Source: Thiodiazotropha sp050291245 (GTDB taxonomy: Bacteria; Pseudomonadota; Gammaproteobacteria; Chromatiales; Chromatiaceae). Taken from it: a stretch of DNA of 64,000 nucleotides. Made by a program: the position numbers and the translations under genes. The stretch is taken from positions 1-64,000 of the forward strand of contig JBNKJP010000064.1 of assembly GCA_050291245.1 (NCBI GenBank), written 5' to 3'. Under the pieces are notes generated by a model. The model had not been told where the DNA came from, ran no database searches, and saw only the letters and a program-made list of their open reading frames with translations. This document shows positions 16,362 through 25,571 of the stretch, in pieces. The number at the start of each line of letters is the position of its first letter. Position 1 is the stretch's first letter.

Positions 16362-17891
16362 CTATTGGGGATGCCATTCGTAGGCGCCGATATCGACGGC
16401 ATCGCCATATATTCGCTCAGCACCCTGATAATCCGTGGGTAGTGTGATTGCCGACGAATCCCCCTGGTCGATCAATGGGGAATTTGCTTGTAATCTCAAG
16501 TCGCCATGGTCGTCATCGGGGGTTCCCCACATCGAATCAGGGCCTGGGTCGGGATTGGTGACAAACAAGGGATCGGTATCGATATTTCGCGTCCCAGGTT
16601 GTAGAGGTGAAATCAGCGTGTGATTGAAAATGATGCCGTCATCCCAATATCTGGGATCTCTCCAGGCATTATCCGGGAAGTTGTCCCAAACGATGGAGTT
16701 TTTGTGGTCACCTCCTTGTATTATGTAGGAGATGCCTCCACCGTCCATATCAGCGAAGTTGCTGACTATAGTTGCGTTGATGATGCGAATGCTTTGTTGA
16801 CCTCTAAATGTACCCCAGTCAATGTAAGCGCCTCCTCCGTATGAAGCTTCATTCCCAACAATAATCGAATTGATAATTGTTCCTATGTGATAAAGGAAAA
16901 GTCCGCCCCCTCTTCCAGATGAGCGATTTCCAATGATTGATGAATTATCTACGTGAGCATTTTGCCTGACATCGCTACCGAATCTTAATCCTCCTCCGTT
17001 ATATAAAGCGTGATTGTTCTTAATTACGCTTTTTGATATGACGAGTTGCTCATTGCTCCGTATCTGATTGTCATAAAAGAGGCCTCCGCCTTCATACGTG
17101 GCTTCATTTGCAAATATCTGCAGTGAATCCAGGAACGGCGTTGAGTTGAAAACTCTAACACCTCCTCCGCAGTTCGAAGTGTCCTGAATGGTTGTTCCAC
17201 CACTGGCGTAGCCATTTGTTATTGATAATCCCACAAGTTTTGAATTCGATCCTTCATTATTATCGAAAATGACAACACTGTCTGATCTATTTCCGTCAAT
17301 GACTGTGTCTGAAATGTGCTCTGAATTGCCATCCATGATGAATAAGGATCCAACGGTTATCGCCTTGCCGTGAAAGTTGATGTTCTCGATGTATCTGCCA
17401 TCATGAACCAATACAGTGTCGCCGCTATTGGCCTGATCGATCGCATATTGAATGGAAGCAAAAGGATTGGCCTCACTGCCGTCGCCATTTGTGTCTGATC
17501 CGGTTGTTGCAACATGGACGACGTTGCGTTGCAGGGCAATCGAATAGTCCAGTGGTTGTTTTAGTAATTGAAAGTCCACTCGATAAACTCGGATTTCGTT
17601 TTCTAATAAGCCATCAGGAATTTCGATGTAACTTTCATCTGCGTTTGAGGGTGATGGAGCGCTGAGTGGAATGGAAGCATCGAACACTCTCAGGCGAATT
17701 GATCCGGGAATACTCCTTCCGGATGTGTTGTGTATAGTGACAAGGCTGTATATGACCCGGTTGATACGATCGAGCGTCTGAGTCGATTTGGTGAAACTGA
17801 CTTGGTTGGTAATCTCGGCCCACTCGGCGTAAGCCGAAGCTTGGTTGAAGAACGTTAGAACGAATAGCGCAATGCTTAATGATCTTCTCAT
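16362..17891 (-). CDS. Secreted right-handed beta-helix protein with paralogous N-terminus
   Basis: The 509-residue protein has a signal peptide ending in SAYAEW. Its N-terminal module (residues about 23-125) aligns throughout with that of the following gene, for example RINRVIYSLVTIHNTSGRSIPG. The rest begins VHVATTGSDTNGDGSEANPFASIQYAID, the hallmark of choice-of-anchor Q/DUF1565-type parallel beta-helix proteins. It continues through glycine-rich rungs (NCGGGVRVF, YEGGGLFYD, GRGGGLFLY) and ends in INIDTDPLF-like and DIGAYEW motifs. It is probably a surface or periplasmic carbohydrate-related protein; no catalytic residues can be assigned. Confidence 0.8.
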   Translation of the reverse strand: MRRSLSIALFVLTFFNQASAYAEWAEITNQVSFTKSTQTLDRINRVIYSLVTIHNTSGRSIPGSIRLRVFDASIPLSAPSPSNADESYIEIPDGLLENEIRVYRVDFQLLKQPLDYSIALQRNVVHVATTGSDTNGDGSEANPFASIQYAIDQANSGDTVLVHDGRYIENINFHGKAITVGSLFIMDGNSEHISDTVIDGNRSDSVVIFDNNEGSNSKLVGLSITNGYASGGTTIQDTSNCGGGVRVFNSTPFLDSLQIFANEATYEGGGLFYDNQIRSNEQLVISKSVIKNNHALYNGGGLRFGSDVRQNAHVDNSSIIGNRSSGRGGGLFLYHIGTIINSIIVGNEASYGGGAYIDWGTFRGQQSIRIINATIVSNFADMDGGGISYIIQGGDHKNSIVWDNFPDNAWRDPRYWDDGIIFNHTLISPLQPGTRNIDTDPLFVTNPDPGPDSMWGTPDDDHGDLRLQANSPLIDQGDSSAITLPTDYQGAERIYGDAVDIGAYEWHPQ

Positions 17892-17983
17892 ATTGAAACG
17901 TCCTTATTGGCAATGCAGGAATGATCACATTGATCATTGGGATCTGTGGTTTTTTCGGGGCTATGTAAAAACGCTTATGGCGC

Positions 17984-18688
17984 TTATTCTTTGCGTAGTC
18001 GTGATTTTACGCCAAACAACATCGCCAGTGAGCTGCTAAACAGCCAAAAAGCACTCGGCAATGGCACTGGGGTCATGGTTAGAGCTATGTTGTCGATGTT
18101 TATATGCGATCCGTATCCATCGAAACCGCTGTTGAGCTGGAACTCAAGAGACCAATTGGATGCGTTGTTAAACCGATTGTCCAGTAGTGTTTCAAAGTGA
18201 CCGAACCCGTAAGTGGAAGGGTTTAAGAGAAAACCCAACATTTGGTCTTGATCGAAGTAGTTGCCGCTGCCGTCACCAAGTCCTACTACGAAGTTGTCAT
18301 CAAATTGGGTTGCTTCACCGTCAAAACTCCAGTCGAAACTGAGGCTCCAGCGATATCCTGAGGCAACGGTCAAGTCCAGTGGTTGGTACAGGGTGTTAGC
18401 GAAGATCGCCTCATCCCTGGGTTGGCTGGCTGGGTTGCCCGCTGTTTCGTAATAGTCGACCTCGACTCGCGCGGATCCGGTATTCGCGGTCTGTTGGGTG
18501 GTCGAAAAGTCGTTGAGCCCAGCGGTTGGGCTGCCGAGTCCGTCGGTATCGAGGAACCAGCCATCGAATCCGTTGCTGAAATCACCATTGATGATTTCAG
18601 CGTATGCGGGGGCAGAGGAGCCTGTTCCGGCAAGGGCGCAGGTAAGGGCAATTGGGGCAATGAACAATTTGGAACTAGATTTTGTCAT
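17984..18688 (-). CDS. VPLPA-CTERM sorted extracellular protein
   Basis: The 234-residue protein starts at MTKSSSK, eight bases after AGGAGA; a longer frame from 18715 lacks such a site. A signal peptide ends at APAYAE. The middle resembles a choice-of-anchor/lectin-like domain (NGDFSNGFDGWFLDTDG, then VASGYRWSLSFDWSFDGEA and a final INIDNIALTM). The C-terminus is VPLPSAFWLFSSSLAMLFG followed by basic residues, the VPLPA-CTERM sorting signal recognised by an exosortase. No exosortase gene lies in this window. It is likely an exopolysaccharide-associated or surface protein. Confidence 0.82.
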   Translation of the reverse strand: MTKSSSKLFIAPIALTCALAGTGSSAPAYAEIINGDFSNGFDGWFLDTDGLGSPTAGLNDFSTTQQTANTGSARVEVDYYETAGNPASQPRDEAIFANTLYQPLDLTVASGYRWSLSFDWSFDGEATQFDDNFVVGLGDGSGNYFDQDQMLGFLLNPSTYGFGHFETLLDNRFNNASNWSLEFQLNSGFDGYGSHINIDNIALTMTPVPLPSAFWLFSSSLAMLFGVKSRLRKE

Positions 18689-19064
18689 TGTTGACTCTCC
18701 TGTCAAATATTCCATTTAAACTATGAATGTTCGTTCTGGGTATCTTTATCCTTACATGTTGCGCAGGATAAAAACTGACGAGTGAGGTAATGTCTCTCCG
18801 AGAGCGCTTTTCAAAAGATAGCAGTATTTATATAAATGTGAACGCATGATTTGGAATCCGGGATTTTACAAAGGACCAAAAGCCATTTGTGCGGTCAAAC
18901 TCATTCAGGCGTCAGTTTGCGTGTGCGGAATACACAACTGTGGACTGGATTTCTACCCTGTTGAATGCTGTTTATATTCGCATATCATATGTCGGGCGCA
19001 ATCGGTATTTAGTTGATCGGATTCATCCATAGAATCCTCAGGTGCTAGGAGTGGAGTCACCCGT
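18689..19064. other. Divergent intergenic region, no gene seen
   Basis: AT-rich DNA separates the divergently read VPLPA-CTERM gene and the methyltransferase gene. It should contain both promoters. No repeat, riboswitch or terminator is recognisable. Confidence 0.45.
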
Positions 19065-19799
19065 ATGTTGTCAGAGAAAATGTTTATCGATAAACCTCAT
19101 GCCTACGAAACCGGCCAGGAACTCGATGTCATGACCCGTATCCTGGACTTCGACCAGGCCCGTATCCTGGAACTCGGTTGCGGTTCGGCCTGGATGACCC
19201 GGGCCCTGGCGGCTCGCTATCCGGATTGCCGGTTTATCGCGACCGAAGTGGATGAGGTGCAGCATCGCAAGAACCTGTCCGCTGAACCCCCGGCGAATCT
19301 GGAGTTCCGCCTGGAAGGGGCCCAGTCGATTGCCGAACCGGATGCCAGCGTGGACACGGTGTTCATGCTCAAATCCCTGCACCATGTCCCGGCGGAGCTG
19401 ATGGGATCGGCCATGGAAGAGATCGCCCGGGTCCTGAAACCCGGTGGCGCGGCCTACTTTTCCGAACCGGTCTACCAGGGTGAGTTCAATGCCCTGATGA
19501 GTCTGATCCATGATGAGAAGCAGGTACGGGAGCTGGCCTTCGCGGCGATCCGTTCCCTGGCCGGGCGTGACGACATGGCCCTGCAGGAGCAGGTTTTTCT
19601 CAATGTACCCGGTTGCTACGAATCCTGGGAGCAGTTCGAGTCCCGCTTTCTCAAGGTGACCCATACCCGTCTGGAGATCGATGCGGCCCGCTACCAGCGG
19701 ATCAAGTCCGCATTCATGGGGCACATGGGTGAGGGGGGCGCCCATTTTCTCAAGCCCCATCGTATCGACGTAATACGCAAGCGGCTGTTAGAACATTAG
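19065..19799 (+). CDS. Class I SAM-dependent methyltransferase
   Basis: The 244-residue protein shows the Rossmann-type SAM-binding motif ILELGCGSAWMTRALA at residues about 34-49, the acidic residue ending the second strand (FIATEVDE) and the post-motif KSLHHVP and RVLKPGGAAYFSEPVYQG. The substrate cannot be told. It stands alone: the Fur box between it and feoA suggests it does not belong to the iron operon. The start ATG follows a weak purine-rich site. Confidence 0.85.
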   Translation: MLSEKMFIDKPHAYETGQELDVMTRILDFDQARILELGCGSAWMTRALAARYPDCRFIATEVDEVQHRKNLSAEPPANLEFRLEGAQSIAEPDASVDTVFMLKSLHHVPAELMGSAMEEIARVLKPGGAAYFSEPVYQGEFNALMSLIHDEKQVRELAFAAIRSLAGRDDMALQEQVFLNVPGCYESWEQFESRFLKVTHTRLEIDAARYQRIKSAFMGHMGEGGAHFLKPHRIDVIRKRLLEH

Positions 19800-19850
19800 A
19801 GAATTGTCATATACTCCCGAAATGGCATTGCATCCTGGCCATTCTCATGC

Positions 19851-19869
19851 TTTAATGAGAATCATTAAC
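19851..19869 (+). promoter_or_regulatory. Fur box upstream of feoABC
   Basis: TTTAATGAGAATCATTAAC agrees with the 19-base Fur consensus at 15 positions by my count. An overlapping inverted repeat (ATTCTCAT at 19841-19848 with ATGAGAAT at 19855-19862) suggests a second site. It lies just before feoA, so the operon is predicted to be repressed by Fur with iron. Confidence 0.85.
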
Positions 19870-19907
19870 ATTTAGAGTTGTCTTCAGGCAGTAATGGAAA
19901 CGTAATT

Positions 19908-20183
19908 TTGGATTCCCCGGTCTCACACGAACTGCAACCCCTTGCCCGGCTTCCGGTGGGTACCCGTGCCCGTATCAGTCGCATCATGGGTGGTCGGCAG
20001 TTGGCGCATCGCTTGCTCAGTCTGGGCTTGCGTGTGGGTTCCGAGATCGAACTGCACCAGCGACGCGGCGGTGGCGTGGTGGTCGCGAGCGAGGGTACCC
20101 GGGTGGCGCTGGGTGCGGGGGTGGCGGAAAAGCTGCTCATGCAACCCCTGGCGGATCCCAAGGATTCGAAAAAGGAGTCCTGA
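19908..20183 (+). CDS. feoA: Ferrous iron transport protein A
   Basis: FeoA is a small SH3-like cytosolic protein needed for FeoB function. The sequence PVGTRARISRIMGG, LAHRLLSLGLRVGSEIELH and GTRVALGAGVAEKLLMQPL is typical. No ATG exists in frame: the frame can start at TTG 19878 or TTG 19908. I chose the latter because it lies further from the Fur box, gives a usual FeoA length (91 residues) and has GGAAA upstream. The stop lies two bases before the feoB start. Confidence 0.9.
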   Translation: MDSPVSHELQPLARLPVGTRARISRIMGGRQLAHRLLSLGLRVGSEIELHQRRGGGVVVASEGTRVALGAGVAEKLLMQPLADPKDSKKES

Positions 20184-20184
20184 A

Positions 20185-22542
20185 ATGGCCTGTCATGACA
20201 CCCCCGGGACTGAAAAGTCCAAGACGCCCCATGCCCTGACAGTAGCCCTCGCGGGCAACCCGAATTGCGGTAAGACCGCCCTGTTCAACACCCTCACCGG
20301 GATCCGTCAGCGCACCGGTAACTGGCCGGGGGTCACCGTGGACCGCAAGGAGGGGCAGTTCACGATCGACCGGGACGAGGTCAACGTGGTCGACCTGCCC
20401 GGTATCTATTCCCTGGATGCCTCGTCCCTGGACGAGAAGGTTACCCGGGACTTCCTGCTCTCCGCCGAGGCGGACCTGATCGTCAATATCGTAGACGCCT
20501 CCAACCTGGAGCGTAATCTCTATTTCACGGTGCAGATGCTCGAAATGGGGGTTCCCCTGCTGGTGGCGCTCAACATGATGGATGTGGCGCGCAGGCAGGG
20601 TGTGGAGATCGATATCCAACGGCTCAGCGAAGACCTGGGCTGTCCGGTAGTGCCCATCGTGGCGGTCACCGGCGAGGGGGTCACCAAGCTGAAAGGGGCC
20701 ATTCAGGACCTGGCCGCGGGGCGGGTCAATGGTGGCTTTGCCCTGGCCCAGGAAGAGCTGGTCGAACAGGCGATCAACGAGATGGAGCCGGCGCTGAAAC
20801 TTCCCGACAGCCGCTATCATACGCAACGCCGCTGGTTGTTGTTGAAGATGCTCGAATGGGACAGTTTCGCCCTGACCTACGCCGATGAGGCGCTGCGCGA
20901 ACAGGTCAGTCACTGGCGCCAGGTGATCGAGGACCGGGTCGATGAAGAGGTGGATATCCACATCGCCGACAGCCGCTTCAGCCATGCCCACGCCATCGCC
21001 CAGAATGTGACCCGCAAGCGCGGGCGCTTCGAAAAGACCGCCAGCGACCGGATCGACAAGGTGGTACTCAGTCGGCTGTTCGGCATCCCGGTGTTTCTTG
21101 GTGTGATGTACCTGATGTTCATGTTCGCCATCAATATCGGCGGCGCCTTCATCGACTTCTTCGACGGTGTGGCCGGGGCGATCTTCGTCGACGGCTTTGG
21201 CCTGCTGCTGGAGAAGATCGGCCTGCCCCAGGGGCTGGTGGTGCTGCTCGCCGATGGGGCCGGCGGGGGGATCCAGGTGGTGGCCACCTTCATTCCCATC
21301 ATTACCGCCCTGTATCTGTTTCTCTCGGTGGTGGAGGACTCCGGTTACATGGCCCGGGCGGCCTTTGTCATGGATCGTTTCATGCGTTCCATCGGTCTGC
21401 CCGGCAAGGCCTTCGTGCCGATGATCGTGGGGTTCGGCTGCAACGTACCGGCGGTGATGGCCACCCGGACCCTGGAAAACGACCGGGAACGCAAGCTGAC
21501 TATCCTGATGAACCCCTTCATGTCCTGCGGGGCGCGGCTGCCGGTGTATGTGCTGTTTGCCGCCGCGTTCTTTCCGGAGACCGGGCAGAATCTGGTTTTC
21601 GGTCTCTACCTGATCGGTATCCTGGTAGCGATCATGACCGGCATGGTGATGAAGAAAACCCTGCTCTCCGGTGAAAGCGCCGGTTTCATGATGGAGCTGC
21701 CTCACTACCACATGCCCACCCTGCGGGGCATCATGCTGCGTACCTGGGATCGGGTGAAGCTGTTCGTCAAGGAGGCGGGTCAGGTGATCGTGGTCATGGT
21801 GTTGGTGATTAATACTCTCAACTCCATCGGCACCGACGGCAGTTTCGGCAACGAAGACACCGAGCACTCGGTGCTCAGCGCCGTGAGCAAGGCGGTCACC
21901 CCGATCCTCTCGCCCCTGGGCATCGAGGATGACAACTGGCCGGCAACCGTAGGTGTGTTCACAGGAATCCTGGCCAAGGAGACCGTGGTAGGTACCCTGG
22001 ACGCCCTTTACACCAATCTCGCCAACCGGGAGGCCGGGGTGACGGTTGACGAGGCGCCGTTCGATTTCTGGCAGTCGATTCTTGATGCGGCAGCCACGGT
22101 TCCCGAGAACCTGCTCGGGGTCCAGGATCTGTTGACCGACCCGCTGGCGATGGATGTGGGGGATCTCTCCTCCGCCCAGAGCGCCGCCGAGGCCCAGTCG
22201 GTCAACGCGGATGTGTTTGGCGCCATGGCGGCGCGTTTCGACGGTCAGGCCGGCGCCTTTGCCTACCTGTTGTTCATCCTGCTTTACTCCCCCTGCGTCG
22301 CCACCATCGGTGCGATTCGCCGGGAAGCCGGTCCCCGATGGGCAGCTTTTGTAGTGGCCTGGTCGACGGGTATCGCCTTCATCAGCGCCAGCCTGTTCTA
22401 CCAGATCGCCACCTACGAGGACCATCCCCAGAGCGGTCTGTTCTGGATCTTGCTGCTGGTGACCTTGCTGGTCGCGGTGGTGGGTGGACTGCGCTACTGG
22501 TCCCTCAGGCAGCAGCAGGGCACCGAAGCGGAGGCGGTCTGA
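20185..22542 (+). CDS. feoB: Ferrous iron transporter FeoB
   Basis: The 785-residue protein has the N-terminal G-protein with G1 loop AGNPNCGKTALFN (residues 23-35), the G2/G3 region NWPGVTVDRKEG and VDLPGIYSL, and G4 ALNMMD. The membrane part carries the two Gate motifs VGFGCNVPAVMATR and NPFMSCGARLPVYVLFA and ends in a hydrophobic segment. The longer frame from 19942 reads through feoA in another frame and is rejected. Its stop overlaps the feoC start by one base. It imports Fe2+ in GTP-dependent fashion. Confidence 0.97.
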   Translation: MACHDTPGTEKSKTPHALTVALAGNPNCGKTALFNTLTGIRQRTGNWPGVTVDRKEGQFTIDRDEVNVVDLPGIYSLDASSLDEKVTRDFLLSAEADLIVNIVDASNLERNLYFTVQMLEMGVPLLVALNMMDVARRQGVEIDIQRLSEDLGCPVVPIVAVTGEGVTKLKGAIQDLAAGRVNGGFALAQEELVEQAINEMEPALKLPDSRYHTQRRWLLLKMLEWDSFALTYADEALREQVSHWRQVIEDRVDEEVDIHIADSRFSHAHAIAQNVTRKRGRFEKTASDRIDKVVLSRLFGIPVFLGVMYLMFMFAINIGGAFIDFFDGVAGAIFVDGFGLLLEKIGLPQGLVVLLADGAGGGIQVVATFIPIITALYLFLSVVEDSGYMARAAFVMDRFMRSIGLPGKAFVPMIVGFGCNVPAVMATRTLENDRERKLTILMNPFMSCGARLPVYVLFAAAFFPETGQNLVFGLYLIGILVAIMTGMVMKKTLLSGESAGFMMELPHYHMPTLRGIMLRTWDRVKLFVKEAGQVIVVMVLVINTLNSIGTDGSFGNEDTEHSVLSAVSKAVTPILSPLGIEDDNWPATVGVFTGILAKETVVGTLDALYTNLANREAGVTVDEAPFDFWQSILDAAATVPENLLGVQDLLTDPLAMDVGDLSSAQSAAEAQSVNADVFGAMAARFDGQAGAFAYLLFILLYSPCVATIGAIRREAGPRWAAFVVAWSTGIAFISASLFYQIATYEDHPQSGLFWILLLVTLLVAVVGGLRYWSLRQQQGTEAEAV

Positions 22543-22760
22543 TGCTGGCCTTGATCCGGGATTATCTGCGGGAGCGGAGCGAGGCCTCCCTGGCGGATAT
22601 CGCACTGCATCTGGATGCGGATCCGGACGCGGTGCGGGGGATGCTTGAGCAGTGGGTGCGTAAGGGGCGGGTCGAGGTGGTCAAGGCCAAGGCGGCCTGT
22701 GGTACGAGCTGTACCCGCTGTGATCCCGCGAATATGGAGCGCTACATCTGGCGTGGCTAG
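22542..22760 (+). CDS. feoC: FeoC-like winged-helix protein
   Basis: The 72-residue protein begins MLALIRDYLRERSEASLADIA, a winged-helix pattern, and ends with a cysteine cluster CGTSCTRCDP like that of FeoC proteins that may bind an iron-sulphur cluster or sense redox. Its ATG overlaps the feoB stop (TGATG), so it is translated with feoB. In other bacteria FeoC protects FeoB from proteolysis or modulates it. Confidence 0.88.
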   Translation: MLALIRDYLRERSEASLADIALHLDADPDAVRGMLEQWVRKGRVEVVKAKAACGTSCTRCDPANMERYIWRG

Positions 22761-23185
22761 ATCGGCCTGCTGCATTCCTCCTGCTCAATATAGTCTGGAT
22801 GCAATGAAGCGGAATTCGGGACCCTTCCGAATGCGAAGAACCCGGGAACAACGCAATCCTCTCCCGTTAATCTCCCGCGCCCTTTGGAGGGTTTCGTAAA
22901 AGTCCGAATCGCTGGTTTTGTCCTCCTGAGTGAGCCGTTTTTCTAATTTTGGCAAAAGAAACGTAACCAATAAAAGGGCTATGAATCCCCTGTTGGGACC
23001 GCTGCAATACTGATGAAAACCGGCGGGGATGGAACTCGCTTCGCTTAAACAGTAAACCGAAACGACTGCTCGGGTACGCGATCATCAGCACCAGAGGCAG
23101 TTAGCGAAATTGTTTTGTACTTTAACTGTGCCCAAGTATCATATTAAGACAATAGCCAGGTTCCATAATTTCCACGGAAAGAAAT
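22761..23185. other. Intergenic stretch with a decayed repeat-like half element
   Basis: This stretch separates feoC from the flavoenzyme gene. On the minus strand around 22940-22970 it reads TTGGTTACGTTTCTTTTGCC, resembling one half of a palindromic element common in proteobacterial intergenic DNA; the matching half is not present. No gene is supported. The base composition turns AT-rich from here onwards. Confidence 0.35.
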
Positions 23186-25135
23186 ATGAAACTGCTGGAA
23201 AAAAACAGTGTTGGAACGCTTCTGCTAAAAAACAGAATCGCATTTCCTCCTATCACTACCGGTTTCGGCTGTGTCAATGGCTGCCCAAGTCAAGATGAAA
23301 TCGATTTCGTTATAGAGAGAGCAAAAGGTGGCGCAGCACTGATATTCACGGATGCCGTTGCAATCGACAGACATCACCTGTTACCGGTATCAACACCTCT
23401 ACCCTATCTGGACAGTGATGAACAGATCGGCAAATTCAGTCGATACGCAGATGCGATTCATCACCATGGTGCAAAGGCTTGCATCCAGCTGTACCACGCA
23501 GGAAGACAGACCTCGTGGAACAATAGCAAAGGAAGAGCACCCTTGAGTCCTTCCTCTGGCAGCACCAATTTGCTCGATCGTATTCCATTCCCAGATTCCA
23601 CGACAATGTCGAAAATCGACATAGAACAAGCGATTAACGGCTTTGCCCTTGCGGCGTCTCGTGCTCAGAATGCCGGTTTTGATGCCATAGATATCGATGG
23701 TGGGGCGGGTTATCTCATTCAACAATTTATGTCGCCCTTAACCAACAAGCGCAAAGACAAGTGGGGGGGCAGTCTGGAAAATCGTTTGCGATTTCCAGTA
23801 GAGATCATCGCCCGGACCAGAGACCTTGTTGGAGACACCTGTCCGTTGTTTTTCGATCTATGCCTGAATGAGTACAGGGAGGGCGGTATCACGCCTGATG
23901 AAGGCATTGAAATGGCGAAAATATTAGAACCCTATGGGATCGACGCGTTTCGCATACACGGCGTCACCTTGGAAACCTACCAGCATATGTTTCCTACCAT
24001 GGGCACACCGGAGGGGCCCAACATTCCGCTCGGAAAAGCACTTAAGCGACAGCTAAAAAAAGCCAGGGTGTTGCTTGGGCAACAGATACACGATTCAGAA
24101 CTTGCGGAATCGGCCCTGAATCAAAACGCAGCGGATGTCATCCTGCTAGGAAGACCCATGATTGCAGATCCCTACTTTGCTCAAAAATTAAAACAAGGAA
24201 AAAGCGCTTCGATTCGAAAATGCATCGCATGCAATCATTGTGCGGACAGCCTTGCTTATGCCAGGCCAATACGGTGTTCTATTAATCCCACCGTAGGCTT
24301 TGAACGTGAATACAGTGCGCTCGCGCGAACCGATAATCCCAAGAAAGTTCTGATAGTGGGAGGCGGCCCAGCCGGTATGGAGTGCGCCAGAGTTGCCGCT
24401 GGGATAGGACACAAAGTTATGTTGTTTGAAAAGTCTAATGCACTGGGAGGACAGCTCAGGTATGCCGCGGAAACACCGTACAAAAAATCACTTTTGTACC
24501 TGTTGGAATACTATAATTATGAATTGCGTGCGCATGGCATTGACCTTCGTCTTAACCAGGAAATAGATAATGACGATGTCCTTAAGCTACAACCAGATGT
24601 AATCATTCTTGCGACTGGGGCAAAACCGGTAATTCCCAATATTTCCGGTACAAATGAACCTTATGTATGGAGTGCGCAGGAGAGCATAGAAAAAAAAGAT
24701 AACCTTATTGCATATGGAAATATTGTTATTATTGGAGGAGGTCCTTTAGGTTCGGAAATTGCAGAAATGCTGGCCTTGCAGAATAATAACGTAACGCTAT
24801 TGGAAATGAACGATACCATTGCGCACGACATGGGAATCTTTCTGTCCCTAAGCTTTCGCGAGAGACTCAAAATGCTCCCGATTGATATTCGTGCCAGTAT
24901 CCGAGTCACTTCAATTCACGACCACAAGGTAGGCTATATTGATGCGGAAAATACAGAGCATGAGATTGCCGCAAACCTGGTTGTCGTGGCAACTGGATAC
25001 GCTGCCAACAGCATGCTTGAAGAAAGCCTCAAAGAGTTTCAGGATAGACTAATTACGGTGGGAGACTGTGTCTCTCCAAGAAAAATAGTCAATGCTGTTC
25101 ATGAAGGATTCCATGCCGCCCGATTGATAAATTGA
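23186..25135 (+). CDS. Old-yellow-enzyme / 2,4-dienoyl-CoA-reductase-like flavoenzyme
   Basis: The 649-residue protein has an N-terminal TIM barrel of the NADH:flavin oxidoreductase family (LKNRIAFPPITTGF, then CIQLYHAGRQ). A 4Fe-4S cysteine set follows (KCIACNHCADS...RCSINP). The C-terminal half has FAD and NAD(P) dinucleotide folds (VLIVGGGPAGMECARVAA and IVIIGGGPLGSEIAEMLA). This architecture matches FadH-type dienoyl-CoA reductases, trimethylamine dehydrogenase relatives and enoate reductases. It faces the polyketide operon convergently, in the same AT-rich island, so it may reduce a double bond of the polyketide or its precursor. That link is inference. Confidence 0.85.
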   Translation: MKLLEKNSVGTLLLKNRIAFPPITTGFGCVNGCPSQDEIDFVIERAKGGAALIFTDAVAIDRHHLLPVSTPLPYLDSDEQIGKFSRYADAIHHHGAKACIQLYHAGRQTSWNNSKGRAPLSPSSGSTNLLDRIPFPDSTTMSKIDIEQAINGFALAASRAQNAGFDAIDIDGGAGYLIQQFMSPLTNKRKDKWGGSLENRLRFPVEIIARTRDLVGDTCPLFFDLCLNEYREGGITPDEGIEMAKILEPYGIDAFRIHGVTLETYQHMFPTMGTPEGPNIPLGKALKRQLKKARVLLGQQIHDSELAESALNQNAADVILLGRPMIADPYFAQKLKQGKSASIRKCIACNHCADSLAYARPIRCSINPTVGFEREYSALARTDNPKKVLIVGGGPAGMECARVAAGIGHKVMLFEKSNALGGQLRYAAETPYKKSLLYLLEYYNYELRAHGIDLRLNQEIDNDDVLKLQPDVIILATGAKPVIPNISGTNEPYVWSAQESIEKKDNLIAYGNIVIIGGGPLGSEIAEMLALQNNNVTLLEMNDTIAHDMGIFLSLSFRERLKMLPIDIRASIRVTSIHDHKVGYIDAENTEHEIAANLVVVATGYAANSMLEESLKEFQDRLITVGDCVSPRKIVNAVHEGFHAARLIN

Positions 25136-25144
25136 GGAAATCAT

Positions 25145-25477
25145 ATGAAGTCAGACAAATTGGTAGAAGCGTTTGTCACGGTCAACTCAACGCCCTATAT
25201 GCAGATTCAGGCTTTCCTGAGGCATGTGGATAGTACGGATGATTTTGTAAATGACTTGACATCATCGGTTTTCAAACTAAATCCCAAACATCGAACATAT
25301 CTTGAATTACAACGTGAACTCACACATCTTTTTTTAAAAAATCTTGGGGTATCAGGTACATTATTGGCGACCCTGAAAGGGATCCTTGACAAGGACGGCC
25401 CCGTAGAGGGGATCAAAAAGTCAATTATTTCCTGTGCCTGTGAAAGGATGGGCTACAAGAATCCAATCATCCTATAA
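25145..25477 (+). CDS. Small hypothetical protein
   Basis: The 110-residue protein starts at an ATG ten bases after the stop of the flavoenzyme gene, with AGGAAATC as ribosome-binding site, so the two are probably cotranscribed. It appears largely helical (LVEAFVTVNSTPYMQIQAFL, YLELQRELTHLFLKNLG) with one cysteine pair (SCACE) near the C-terminus. No signal peptide or membrane segment is seen. I do not recognise the family. Confidence 0.65.
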   Translation: MKSDKLVEAFVTVNSTPYMQIQAFLRHVDSTDDFVNDLTSSVFKLNPKHRTYLELQRELTHLFLKNLGVSGTLLATLKGILDKDGPVEGIKKSIISCACERMGYKNPIIL

Positions 25478-25571
25478 AACAACAGAGATTGAACAGCGAG
25501 TGTCCAATGTTGGAATGTACATATGATGATTCTGACAATTCAGGTCCAAGTAGCCCGGAAAGGAGATCTCA

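Noticed and set aside
19942..20184. An 81-residue N-terminal extension of feoB
   Set aside because: It reads through feoA in the wrong frame; the start at 20185 gives the standard FeoB G-domain.
20137..22605. An 822-codon open frame on the minus strand opposite feoB
   Set aside because: It mirrors feoB, which has all its motifs on the plus strand; its translation is rich in His, Gln and Gly with no recognisable domain, typical of antisense frames in GC-rich genes.
22785..23091. Overlapping short minus-strand frames after feoC
   Set aside because: They coincide with a decayed intergenic repeat rather than a gene; no start signal or family match is seen.
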